Source: SIG307 sp964609025 (GTDB lineage Bacteria; Bacillota; Clostridia; Lachnospirales; Lachnospiraceae). From it: 64,000 nucleotides of DNA. The position numbers were made by a program, and so were the translations under genes. Location: assembly GCA_964609025.1 (NCBI GenBank), contig CAZSQM010000003.1:62001-126000 (forward strand), read 5' to 3'. Shown piece after piece: positions 25,882 through 33,251 of this stretch. Below the pieces are notes generated by a model that was not told the origin of the DNA, did no database searches, and saw only the letters and a program-made list of their open reading frames with translations. How positions within the stretch are numbered: the first letter of the stretch is position 1; each line of letters starts with the position of its first letter.

Positions 25882-26112
25882 ATGAAAGAGTTAGTGAGAG
25901 TTATTGCTATGGCACTTGTAGATAATCCGGAGGCAGTCGAGGTTACCGAAAAGGAAACCGAGAAATCGATTGTTGTCGAACTGCGTGTAGCACCGGAAGA
26001 TATGGGCAAGGTAATCGGCAAACAGGGTCGTATTGCAAAAGCCATTCGCACCGTTGTGAAGTCCGCAGCAGCCGGAGATGACAAGAAAGTAGTTGTTGAA
26101 ATACTACAATAA
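25882..26112 (+). CDS. khpA: KhpA KH-domain RNA-binding protein
   Basis: The 76-residue single KH domain has the G-x-x-G loop in VIGKQGRIAKAIRTVV, preceded by ELRVAPEDMGK. KhpA proteins bind RNA, often as a heterodimer with KhpB/Jag, and affect cell division and elongation. The rpsP-khpA-rimM order is conserved in Firmicutes. Confidence 0.93.
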   Translation: MKELVRVIAMALVDNPEAVEVTEKETEKSIVVELRVAPEDMGKVIGKQGRIAKAIRTVVKSAAAGDDKKVVVEILQ

Positions 26113-26123
26113 TGCCAATGCAG

Positions 26124-26178
26124 AGGGCTGTTTAGTCTGATGGGACGGTAAGTGCCGGCCGTCGGGTTAAGCAGCCCT
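26124..26178 (+). other. Potentially structured spacer between khpA and rimM
   Basis: AGGGCTG (26124-26130) pairs with CAGCCCT (26172-26178), enclosing a GACGG/CCGTC pairing and further G+C-rich segments. There is no T-run after the outer stem, so it is not a normal terminator. It may be an RNA element acting on rimM or a processing site. I cannot assign it to a known family. Confidence 0.4.
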
Positions 26179-26226
26179 TTGAGGTTCCAGGGGCGGGGAA
26201 GGGTTTTATTAAAAAAGGAGTTGTAT

Positions 26227-26742
26227 ATGGATAAAGATAGTATGCTTCGCGTGGGTGTAATCACCACGACTCACGGTGTACGGGGAGAGGTCAAGGTATT
26301 CCCGACCACGGATGATGCAAATCGTTTTAAAAAGTTAAAAAATGTTTATCTGGATTTAGGAAGAGAGCTGCTTCCGGTAACCATAGAGGGTGTAAAGTTT
26401 TTTAAACAGATGGTGATCCTGAAGTTTAAGGAGATAAATGATTGTGACAAGGCGGCATTATACCGCAATAAGGACATTCTCATTGACAGAGAGGATGCCA
26501 TGCCGCTTGCCGAAAATGAGTTTTATATTTGTGATTTAATCGGACTTTCGGTAGTGACGGATGAGGGTGCGATGCTGGGTACGTTGACGGAAGTGTTACA
26601 GACCGGCGCAAACGACGTATTTGAGGTGACGCTTCCGAACAAGGAAACCGTGCTGATTCCGTATATTGATGACTGCGTGAAGGAGATATCTTTGGAGGAA
26701 GGGAAAGTAACCGTGCATATTCTGCCGGGGTTATTGGACTAA
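26227..26742 (+). CDS. rimM: Ribosome maturation factor RimM
   Basis: The 171-residue protein helps 30S head assembly and binds uS19. The N-terminal barrel starts LRVGVITTTHGVRGEVKVFPTTD; the C-terminal PRC-barrel contains EFYICDLIGLSVVTDEG, LTEVLQTGANDVFEV and the closing LIPYIDDCVKEI. ATG 26227 is used because AAAGGAG (26214-26220) precedes it; an upstream in-frame start at 26152 would lie in the structured spacer and has no ribosome binding site. Normally trmD follows directly; here about 2 kb intervene. Confidence 0.94.
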   Translation: MDKDSMLRVGVITTTHGVRGEVKVFPTTDDANRFKKLKNVYLDLGRELLPVTIEGVKFFKQMVILKFKEINDCDKAALYRNKDILIDREDAMPLAENEFYICDLIGLSVVTDEGAMLGTLTEVLQTGANDVFEVTLPNKETVLIPYIDDCVKEISLEEGKVTVHILPGLLD

Positions 26743-26870
26743 GGACGCGGCATTGAATCAGCAGAACAATAAATCGGAAGTTGTTGAGTTGTTTGGTCGA
26801 AGAAATTAACAAAATAAATATTCTGTAATAAAGCCAGAGGTGGGGCAAAGAGAAGAAAAATCACAAAAAA

Positions 26871-27077
26871 TGCCCCGTCAAAAAGCCAAAGTCGGGGCAA
26901 AGAGAAGAAAAAAAGCAAAATATGCCCCGCGGAGAAGCCAGCGGTGGGGCATAGAGAGAAGAAATTGCAAAATATGCCCCGCGGAGAAGACAGCGGTGGG
27001 GCATAGAGAGAAAAAATTGCGAATTATGCTCCGTAACGAAGACAGGGGCGGGGCACAGAGAAGGAATACTTTCAAAT
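26871..27077 (+). repeat. Tandem 52-bp hairpin-forming repeats (four units with degenerate flanks)
   Basis: Units start at 26871, 26923, 26975 and 27027; the first three are exactly 52 bp and the fourth is 51 bp and diverged. Partial copies lie on both sides (26831-26870 and from 27078). Each central unit begins TGCCCCGC and reaches GCGGTGGGGCA, so each can form a TGCCCC/GGGGCA stem, followed by a purine-rich arm (AGAGAGAAG). The period is not a multiple of three, so the open frames that cross it are not coding. The whole 480-bp stretch from 26743 to 27226 holds no gene I can support. Confidence 0.88.
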
Positions 27078-27142
27078 TGCCCGCAGTGCCAGCCGGCATT
27101 GTTCAAAAATTTCAAATTCTTCTATTCTATGCAGACTCCCAT

Positions 27143-27166
27143 ACAATTGAACTTACGTTCAATTGT
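27143..27166 (+). repeat. 10-bp perfect inverted repeat
   Basis: ACAATTGAAC (27143-27152) and GTTCAATTGT (27157-27166) flank TTAC. A short direct repeat (GCTCGC) follows at about 27171-27190. There is no T-run, so it is not a standard terminator. It may be an operator or the trace of an inserted element. Confidence 0.6.
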
Positions 27167-27226
27167 CATCGCTCGCCAAAAAGCTCGCTCAATTCCAGTT
27201 TGTAGAAGCAGGAGGATTGTTTCAAT

Positions 27227-27832
27227 ATGAATGAAAAGATTGCCAGAGTAGGTTCGCTTATTGTTTCTGTAACAGTAGCTATTTTTGCAGTTTGTATGCT
27301 GATAGAGTTTAACTTCGGTAGCTTTTTTATATGCATGATTTTGCCCATAGGTTTTATTATGATGACTTGTGGATTTTACAATGAAAGTGAAAGCAGCAAA
27401 AAAGTTGCGGCAATGAACGGTTTGATTTTTGCGACAATCTATGCAGTATTGATTGTAATCGTATATTTTGCACAGACAACTACGGTCAGATTGGAGACGT
27501 TAACTCCACAGGCATCGCAAATTCTTGATTTTAATAAGGGTGGATTATTTTTTAATTATGATTTGCTGGGATATGGATTTATGGCACTATCAACTTTTTT
27601 CACAGGGCTGACGATAGAAGATAAAACGAAAGCAGATAAGGTACTCAAATGGCTGATGCTAATTCACGGAATTTTCTTTATCGTATGTTTGATTATGCCA
27701 ATGACAGGAATTTTGGCGCAAACAGCTGACGGTGATTCAAGCAAGGGAGGAGTGATTGCTCTTGAGTGTTGGTGTGCATATTTTATTCCCATAGGTATCT
27801 TATCTTTCCTTCATTTCAGAAAAATGAAATGA
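27227..27832 (+). CDS. Multi-pass membrane protein of unknown function
   Basis: I do not recognise this 201-residue protein. It has about six hydrophobic segments (residues 8-28, 30-50, 63-82, 100-122, 138-160, 178-193) with short loops and a basic C-terminus (HFRKMK). There is no signal peptidase site and no recognisable transporter motif. AGCAGGAGG precedes ATG 27227. It is A+T-rich and sits inside an insertion between rimM and trmD, just after the hairpin repeats. Confidence 0.7.
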   Translation: MNEKIARVGSLIVSVTVAIFAVCMLIEFNFGSFFICMILPIGFIMMTCGFYNESESSKKVAAMNGLIFATIYAVLIVIVYFAQTTTVRLETLTPQASQILDFNKGGLFFNYDLLGYGFMALSTFFTGLTIEDKTKADKVLKWLMLIHGIFFIVCLIMPMTGILAQTADGDSSKGGVIALECWCAYFIPIGILSFLHFRKMK

Positions 27833-27884
27833 TGAAGATGGGGAAAAAATATAGAAAACTTTCAAGTTGTCTGTTACTTTTAAA

Positions 27885-27915
27885 TTAACCCGTGAAGAAA
27901 ATTTTCACGGGTTAA
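27885..27915. terminator. Strong hairpin, possible terminator after the membrane protein
   Basis: A 12-bp perfect stem (27885-27896 with 27904-27915) carries a 7-nt A+T-rich loop. Only a weak T-rich tail (ACTTCTTTA) follows, so termination efficiency is uncertain. Confidence 0.55.
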
Positions 27916-27975
27916 ACTTCTTTATGGCTATTTGCAGGAAGAAGCGAAAAAGTGTAGGAAGAAAGAAGGTCTTTC

Positions 27976-28004
27976 TTGAAAAAAAGTCTCTCTTAGAGTA
28001 TAAT
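27976..28004 (+). promoter_or_regulatory. Near-consensus promoter of the fic gene
   Basis: TTGAAA (27976-27981), a 17-bp spacer and a perfect TATAAT (27999-28004), with the ATG of fic at 28039 behind GAAAGGA. It would also drive trmD, which follows with only 3 bp between. Confidence 0.75.
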
Positions 28005-28038
28005 ATCTTTTATAGTAACTTTCGGAAAGGATGATTTT

Positions 28039-28797
28039 ATGGAGTATAGTACAACAGTGAATTCCAACCTGATATACACGCTGCAAACCGAACAAAAGCA
28101 TCAGATCCGAAACGGTATTTACGGTTTTACACAACGTGAACTGGCGTATAATTCCAATAAAATCGAAGGAAGCACGCTTACGAAGGAGCATACCGCGTCG
28201 TTGTTCGAGACGGGCAGTATTTATACGGAAAGCGATGAAGTGTATAAGGCAAAGGATATTGAGGAGATGCAGGGACATTTTGCCATGTTTCATGCCATGC
28301 TGGATACCCTTGCGGAACCGCTTGATGAGCAAATGATTAAGTTGTTCCATAAGCAGTTAAAGCAATGTGTATTTGAGGATATTGCCAACGGTTATAACAT
28401 CGGAGAGTATAAATCAAGAAGAAATTTTGTGGGAGATATTGATACGGCGGCTCCGGAAGAAGTAGAGGAGAAGATGCAGGAGCTGCTTAGCTGGTATCAT
28501 GAGAATGACAAGAGTTTGGAAACCTTGGCACTGTTCTACGCAAGGTATGAGAAGATTCATCCGTTTCAGGATGGGAACGGCAGAACCGGGCGTTTAGTTT
28601 TATTTCGGGAATGTTTGAAAAATGCAATTTGTCCGTTTATATTGCAGGATGAAGACAGACCGGCATATTTGGCTGCAATCCATAAAGCCCAGACGAAAGA
28701 GGATGCATCTGCACTTGTTGCATTGATGAAAAAGGAACAGGAAAGATATTTGGAACGGCTTCGTGGTTCTTTGATGGAACAGCCGAAGGAAGGATAA
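28039..28797 (+). CDS. Fic-domain protein (putative AMPylase, self-inhibited class)
   Basis: This 252-residue Fic protein carries the full catalytic loop HPFQDGNGRTGR (about residues 174-185), the motif that transfers AMP from ATP to a target hydroxyl. Near the N-terminus, SNKIEGSTLT (about residues 40-49) fits the S/T-x-x-x-E-G/N inhibitory helix, whose Glu blocks ATP binding until relieved. There is no separate antitoxin gene next to it. It has its own strong promoter inside the rimM-trmD interval, and its stop lies 3 bp before the trmD ATG, so the trmD ribosome binding site lies inside fic. Its target is unknown. Confidence 0.9.
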   Translation: MEYSTTVNSNLIYTLQTEQKHQIRNGIYGFTQRELAYNSNKIEGSTLTKEHTASLFETGSIYTESDEVYKAKDIEEMQGHFAMFHAMLDTLAEPLDEQMIKLFHKQLKQCVFEDIANGYNIGEYKSRRNFVGDIDTAAPEEVEEKMQELLSWYHENDKSLETLALFYARYEKIHPFQDGNGRTGRLVLFRECLKNAICPFILQDEDRPAYLAAIHKAQTKEDASALVALMKKEQERYLERLRGSLMEQPKEG

Positions 28798-28800
28798 AGC

Positions 28801-29559
28801 ATGAATTTTTATGTGATGACGTTATTCCCTGACATGGTAGAGCAGGGCTTAAATACAAGTATTATCGGACGTGCCGTGGAAAAGGGAATTTTATCTATCA
28901 GGGCGGTGGATATCCGGGACTTTTCCGAGGACAAGCATAAGCGGGTCGATGACTACCCCTACGGCGGCGGCGCCGGCATGGTAATGGCACCGGACCCGGT
29001 AGTAAAGACCTGCGCTTATGTAAAGAGTCTGATTCCTGAAGAACGCAGGGAAAAGACAAAGGTGATCTATCTGACACCACAGGGAGAGACCTTTACACAG
29101 AAAAAAGCAGAAGAATGGGCAAAGGAGGAGGATTTGATTTTCCTTTGCGGCCACTACGAGGGCATAGATGAGAGAGCCCTTGAAATGGTGGTGACGGATA
29201 TGGTTTCTGCGGGGGACTATGTGTTGACCGGTGGCGAGCTTCCGGCAATGATGATGATAGATGCAGTGTCACGTCTTGTTCCGGGGGTATTAAATAACGA
29301 GGCTTCGGCAGAGTTTGAAAGCTTTCAGGATAATCTTCTGGAATATCCGCAGTATACCAGACCGGAGGAATACGAGGGAAGAAGGGTGCCGGAGGTGTTA
29401 TTATCCGGACATCATGCAAAGATAGAGGAATGGCGCAGACAAAAATCAATTGAACGGACACTGGCAGCAAGACCGGATCTGCTGGCGGATGCGGTGCTTT
29501 CCGAAAAAGAGCGGAAGTTTTTAGAAGGGCTGCTTGAAATGCAAGGTGGCGTCAGGTAA
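28801..29559 (+). CDS. trmD: tRNA (guanine(37)-N1)-methyltransferase
   Basis: TrmD methylates G37 next to the anticodon to prevent frameshifting. The trefoil-knot SAM site is visible in VIYLTPQGETFTQKKA, FLCGHYEGIDERAL and YVLTGGELPAMMMIDAVSR. DYPYGGGAGMVM near residue 52 and the C-terminal SGHHAKIEEWRRQKS are also diagnostic. The 252-residue length is normal. The AAGGAAGGA ribosome binding site lies in the last codons of fic. Confidence 0.96.
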   Translation: MNFYVMTLFPDMVEQGLNTSIIGRAVEKGILSIRAVDIRDFSEDKHKRVDDYPYGGGAGMVMAPDPVVKTCAYVKSLIPEERREKTKVIYLTPQGETFTQKKAEEWAKEEDLIFLCGHYEGIDERALEMVVTDMVSAGDYVLTGGELPAMMMIDAVSRLVPGVLNNEASAEFESFQDNLLEYPQYTRPEEYEGRRVPEVLLSGHHAKIEEWRRQKSIERTLAARPDLLADAVLSEKERKFLEGLLEMQGGVR

Positions 29560-29566
29560 AAAAAGG

Positions 29567-29595
29567 TTTTCAAAAGCTTGGAAAAGTGCTATACT
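29567..29595 (+). promoter_or_regulatory. Promoter of the chemoreceptor gene
   Basis: TTTTCA (29567-29572), a 17-bp spacer and TATACT (29590-29595), followed by a leader of about 70 nt and GAGGAGA before the ATG at 29673. Confidence 0.5.
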
Positions 29596-29672
29596 ATAAG
29601 CGAGCGGAATCGGAAATACTCCGGCTCCACAGCTGGAAAATAACGTAAAAATGCAGATGAGGAGAAATTATC

Positions 29673-31169
29673 ATGAAAGAACAGAAGAAAAAAACAAGTT
29701 ACACCTCGGACCTTTTTATGGCAAATAAGGTACTGCTTTGTTGTTATCTGATTACAGATATTGTCCTGGTACTTGCCTATGCGGTCGAACTGATTAAGGG
29801 AGCCAGAACGCCGGGCTATTATGCCGTTTTTCTTGTGCTTGCCCTTCTGCCGTTAGGTGCGGCAATTTGTCTGCAACGGAAGAATCCGGGTAGCGAACAC
29901 TTGAGAAAAATAGTTTCTTACGGGTATGCGATTCTGTATACCTTTGTGCTGTTTACCACTACGAAGCCGGAGGGCTTTGTATATGCGCTTCCGATGATTG
30001 TGGCGTCATCCGTATACGCGAATAAGAAGTTTACGTTCCGGCTCGGTGTCGGCGTTGTTCTTGTCAACGTTGCGGAAATTGTTTACGGCTTCTATACGAA
30101 GCGGCTGACCACGGCGGATTTGGCAAGTATTGAGATCCGTGTGGCAGTGCTGTTGCTTTGTATGATTTATCTCGGAATGGTAGCGGGAAGTCTTATGAAG
30201 ATGGGACAGAATCAGGTAGACGCAGCAGATGCCGCAAAAGAGCGCTCCGAGAAGCTTTTGGACAAGACTATGAGCGTTTCCGGCAATATGGTTGAACTGA
30301 CGGAGAATGTGGCGGGACAGATGGGAAGCCTGCATGAGTCGCTGTCCCAGACGATGCTGTCCATGCAGGAGGTAAATAACGGAACCGGTGATACGGTGAC
30401 GGCGGTGCAGTTACAGTTAGAAAAGACCGAACAGATACAGCAGCATGTTACGAAGGTAGAAGGAGCGTCCTTAGCAATCGGCAAGGACATCCGGACGGCA
30501 AGAAAGGAAATTACAGAGGGACACAAAGCGGTAGAACAGCTGGTTTCCCAGGTTCAAAAAACAAACGAAGCCAGCGGCAGAGTGTCGCTGGAGTTGGAGA
30601 AACTCGGTGCTTATGCACAGCAGATGGAGCGTATTATCAGCGTAATTGAGGGCGTGACAAAGAAGACAGGACTGCTTTCCTTAAATGCCAGCATTGAGGC
30701 GGCAAGAGCGGGAGAAGCAGGCAAAGGCTTTGCCGTAGTTGCTTCGGAAATTTCGGAGCTTGCCGGACAGACGAACGGGGCAACCGTAGAAATTACACAA
30801 ATTATCAATAATGTTTCCGAAGAACTGAATGCGTTGATTTCGGTAATTCAGGAACTTGGCGAAAGCAACCGGGTTCAGGGAGAAACGGTATTGTTGACGG
30901 CAGACAGCTTTAAAGAAATCGAACATGCTTCGGCGGATATCGACGAGCAGGCGGAGCACCTGACGGAAGCGGTAAAGGAGCTGGCATCGGCGAATACAGA
31001 GATTATCGAAAGCATTCAGACGATTTCCGCAATTACGGAGGAAGTAACCGCGCATTCAAACGAAACCTACAATACCAGCGAGCAGAATGACAGGACGGCT
31101 TCCGAGATGTATGCGTTGGTGCAGCAGCTTGAGGGTCTTGCACAGCAGTTAAAGCAGGAGAGTATGTAG
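29673..31169 (+). CDS. Methyl-accepting chemotaxis protein with an integral-membrane sensor
   Basis: The 498-residue chemoreceptor has about six hydrophobic segments in residues 15-175 with almost no extracytoplasmic loop, so it senses within or near the membrane. No HAMP domain is evident. The signalling domain covers about residues 190-498, with the conserved hairpin tip around GLLSLNASIEAARAGEAGKG and FAVVASEISELAGQT. The typical C-terminal pentapeptide tether is absent (it ends KQESM). It sits between trmD and rplS, which are usually adjacent, and has its own promoter. It presumably signals to CheA/CheW encoded elsewhere. Confidence 0.92.
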   Translation: MKEQKKKTSYTSDLFMANKVLLCCYLITDIVLVLAYAVELIKGARTPGYYAVFLVLALLPLGAAICLQRKNPGSEHLRKIVSYGYAILYTFVLFTTTKPEGFVYALPMIVASSVYANKKFTFRLGVGVVLVNVAEIVYGFYTKRLTTADLASIEIRVAVLLLCMIYLGMVAGSLMKMGQNQVDAADAAKERSEKLLDKTMSVSGNMVELTENVAGQMGSLHESLSQTMLSMQEVNNGTGDTVTAVQLQLEKTEQIQQHVTKVEGASLAIGKDIRTARKEITEGHKAVEQLVSQVQKTNEASGRVSLELEKLGAYAQQMERIISVIEGVTKKTGLLSLNASIEAARAGEAGKGFAVVASEISELAGQTNGATVEITQIINNVSEELNALISVIQELGESNRVQGETVLLTADSFKEIEHASADIDEQAEHLTEAVKELASANTEIIESIQTISAITEEVTAHSNETYNTSEQNDRTASEMYALVQQLEGLAQQLKQESM

Positions 31170-31236
31170 CTTCCGGGGAGCCTCGGAAGGCGGCAGGAAG
31201 AGAAATTTCTGAGGACAAACTTTTTACAAAAAATGC

Positions 31237-31265
31237 TTGCATAAATTCCGAAACTGTGATATAAT
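31237..31265 (+). promoter_or_regulatory. Promoter of rplS
   Basis: TTGCAT (31237-31242), a 17-bp spacer and a perfect TATAAT (31260-31265). A leader of about 70 nt follows and contains a GCCGGGAGCCGGC hairpin, a plausible ribosomal-protein leader. The preceding 31170-31236 contains a CTTCCG/CGGAAG stem with no T-run. Confidence 0.75.
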
Positions 31266-31340
31266 CTCCGATTGTGAGAGATGTTCCGCTGTGCCGGGAG
31301 CCGGCAGTAAGAATGTCTTAATTTTTAAGGAGGTCACAAA

Positions 31341-31688
31341 ATGAACGAGATTATTAAGAGCATCGAAGCTGCTCAGTTAAAGGCTGAGGTTTCAGACTTT
31401 AACGTAGGCGATACCGTTAAGGTATACGCAAAGGTAAAAGAGGGAAACCGTGAGCGTATTCAGGTATTTGAAGGAACGGTTCTCAAAAGACAGAACGGCG
31501 GAGCAAGAGAAACCTTTACGGTAAGAAAGACGTCCAACGGTGTCGGCGTAGAAAAGACCTGGCCGTTACATTCTCCGAGCGTTGAGAAGATTGAAGTCAT
31601 CAGACGCGGTAAGGTTCGCAGAGCAAAGCTCAACTACCTTCGTCAGAGAGTCGGCAAGAGCGCTAAGGTAAAAGAAATCGTAAAATAA
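31341..31688 (+). CDS. rplS: Large ribosomal subunit protein bL19
   Basis: The 115-residue protein matches bL19: FNVGDTVKVYAKVKEGNRERIQVFEGTVL, then GVGVEKTWPLHSPSVEKIEV and the basic C-terminus KVRRAKLNYLRQRVGKSAKV. It sits at the 30S-50S interface. AAGGAGG precedes the ATG. Because an MCP gene separates it from trmD, it has its own promoter and terminator. Confidence 0.97.
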   Translation: MNEIIKSIEAAQLKAEVSDFNVGDTVKVYAKVKEGNRERIQVFEGTVLKRQNGGARETFTVRKTSNGVGVEKTWPLHSPSVEKIEVIRRGKVRRAKLNYLRQRVGKSAKVKEIVK

Positions 31689-31695
31689 GTCAACG

Positions 31696-31726
31696 AAAAG
31701 GGACAATATGTATTGTCCCTTTTTTT
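31696..31726 (+). terminator. Strong rho-independent terminator after rplS
   Basis: AAAAGGGACAATA (31696-31708) pairs with TATTGTCCCTTTT (31711-31723), ending in a run of T residues to 31726. Confidence 0.9.
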
Positions 31727-31746
31727 CTAAGTGAAAGGGTACTGTA

Positions 31747-32346
31747 ATGGCGGGTTATGATTTTGATTTGAATGACAACCGGAGAAGTAAAAAAATCAAA
31801 AAAACCGTAGTGCGGATTTTGGTGCTGCTGTTAGAAACAGCGGTGGCCGTTCTGCTTGCCTTTTTTCTGGTGCGGTTTGCCCTGGAACGTACCTCGGTGC
31901 CGGGAGATTCCATGGCGCCGACGCTTACGGCGGATACGCCGATTATGATAAACCGCCTTTCCTATCTGCAGACCGGACCGGACCGCTTTGATGTCATTGT
32001 GTTCCGACAGGAGGGCGAGGAACACAGTTACTACCATGTAAAGCGGGTAATCGGACTTCCGGGAGAAACGGTTCAGATTGTAAACGGAGCAGTCTATATC
32101 AATGACGAACCGTTAAAGGAGATTGTGCAGGACTTGCCGGAAATGCACCTTTCGGGGCTGGCAACGGAGCCGTTTGTGTTAGATGGGGATGAATATTTTG
32201 TATTGGGGGATAATCGGAATAAGAGCGAGGACAGCCGCTTTGCCAACATCGGCAATGTAACGAGAAAGCAGATTGTCGGAAAGGCATGGTTGACCTTAAA
32301 ACCGTTTAATATTATTTCCCAGATGAATTTGGAGCGAGAAGACTGA
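31747..32346 (+). CDS. lepB: Signal peptidase I
   Basis: The 199-residue membrane protease removes signal peptides on the outer face. A basic N-terminus precedes one transmembrane helix (residues 23-45). The catalytic Ser lies in VPGDSMAPTL (about residue 56) and the general-base Lys in HVKRVIGLPGE (about residue 98). Box E is YFVLGDNRNKSEDSR. The size and single anchor are usual for Gram-positive SipS-type enzymes. Confidence 0.95.
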   Translation: MAGYDFDLNDNRRSKKIKKTVVRILVLLLETAVAVLLAFFLVRFALERTSVPGDSMAPTLTADTPIMINRLSYLQTGPDRFDVIVFRQEGEEHSYYHVKRVIGLPGETVQIVNGAVYINDEPLKEIVQDLPEMHLSGLATEPFVLDGDEYFVLGDNRNKSEDSRFANIGNVTRKQIVGKAWLTLKPFNIISQMNLERED

Positions 32347-32385
32347 GCAGATGCAGCGGGAAACGCTGCCGGAAAGAGGTAGAAA

Positions 32386-33246
32386 ATGCAGTATCAATGG
32401 TATCCCGGACATATGAGCAAAGCAAAGCGGCAGATACAGGACGAACTAAAGCTGGTGGATGTGATTGTGGAGCTGGTTGACGCGCGTATTCCGTACAGTT
32501 CGAAAAATCCGGATATCAACGGCCTTGCCGGCAATAAACCGAGAGTTCTTCTGTTAAACAAAGCAGATTTGGCGGACGAGGTCCGCACGAAGGAATATAA
32601 GGCATATTACGAAAAACAGGGCTATTATGTGCTTCCGGTAAACGCAAAGAGCGGTGCCGGAGTAAAGAATGTGTCAGGCGTTATCAAAGAGGCCTGTAAG
32701 GAGAAACGGGAGCGGGATTTGAAACGCGGTATCATCGGAAGACCGCTGCGTGCCATGATTGTAGGCATTCCGAATGTCGGAAAATCCACCTTTATCAATT
32801 CCTTTGCGGGAAAGAACTGTACCTTGACCGGAAATAAGCCGGGCGTCACAAAAGGAAAGCAGTGGATTCGCCTGAATAAAGAATTGGAGCTTTTGGATAC
32901 CCCGGGCATTCTTTGGCCGAAGTTTGAAGACCAAAGGGTGGGCTTACGCATTGCATGGATCGGCTCGATCAACGAGGATATTCTGGATATCAGGGAGCTT
33001 GCGGTAACACTGCTTTCCTATCTTTATGAAAACTATCCGGGCGTCATCGCGGCAAAATACGGCATAGAAGAAACCGCGGACGGAAACGAAGCCATCGAGC
33101 GCATCGCAAGGAAGCGCGCCTGCTTAAAAAAAGGCGGCGAGGCAGATATCGACCGGGCTGCCGGATTTCTTATGGATGATTACCGCGCCGGTAAAATCGG
33201 CAGGATTACATTAGAAAGGATACAGGCAGTTTTGCCTGAGGGCTGA
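32386..33246 (+). CDS. rbgA: Ribosome biogenesis GTPase RbgA (YlqF)
   Basis: This is a circularly permuted GTPase that completes 50S assembly. The motifs come in permuted order: NKADLAD (G4) at about residue 64, NAKSGAG (G5), then GIPNVGKSTFINS (G1) at about residue 123 and DTPGILWPKF (G3). The N-terminus YPGHMSKAKRQI is a family hallmark. The C-terminal helical domain of about 100 residues binds the ribosome. The lepB-rbgA-rnhB order is conserved in Firmicutes. Confidence 0.95.
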   Translation: MQYQWYPGHMSKAKRQIQDELKLVDVIVELVDARIPYSSKNPDINGLAGNKPRVLLLNKADLADEVRTKEYKAYYEKQGYYVLPVNAKSGAGVKNVSGVIKEACKEKRERDLKRGIIGRPLRAMIVGIPNVGKSTFINSFAGKNCTLTGNKPGVTKGKQWIRLNKELELLDTPGILWPKFEDQRVGLRIAWIGSINEDILDIRELAVTLLSYLYENYPGVIAAKYGIEETADGNEAIERIARKRACLKKGGEADIDRAAGFLMDDYRAGKIGRITLERIQAVLPEG

Positions 33247-33251
33247 TACCA

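Noticed and set aside
26831..27100. CRISPR array
   Set aside because: The segments between the stem arms repeat along with the arms; there are no unique spacers and no cas genes.
26840..27205. 121-codon open frame across the hairpin repeats (and antisense frames at 26861-27115)
   Set aside because: The underlying repeat has a 52-bp period, which is not a multiple of three, and the predicted protein is low-complexity with no ribosome binding site. The frames are by-products of the repeat.
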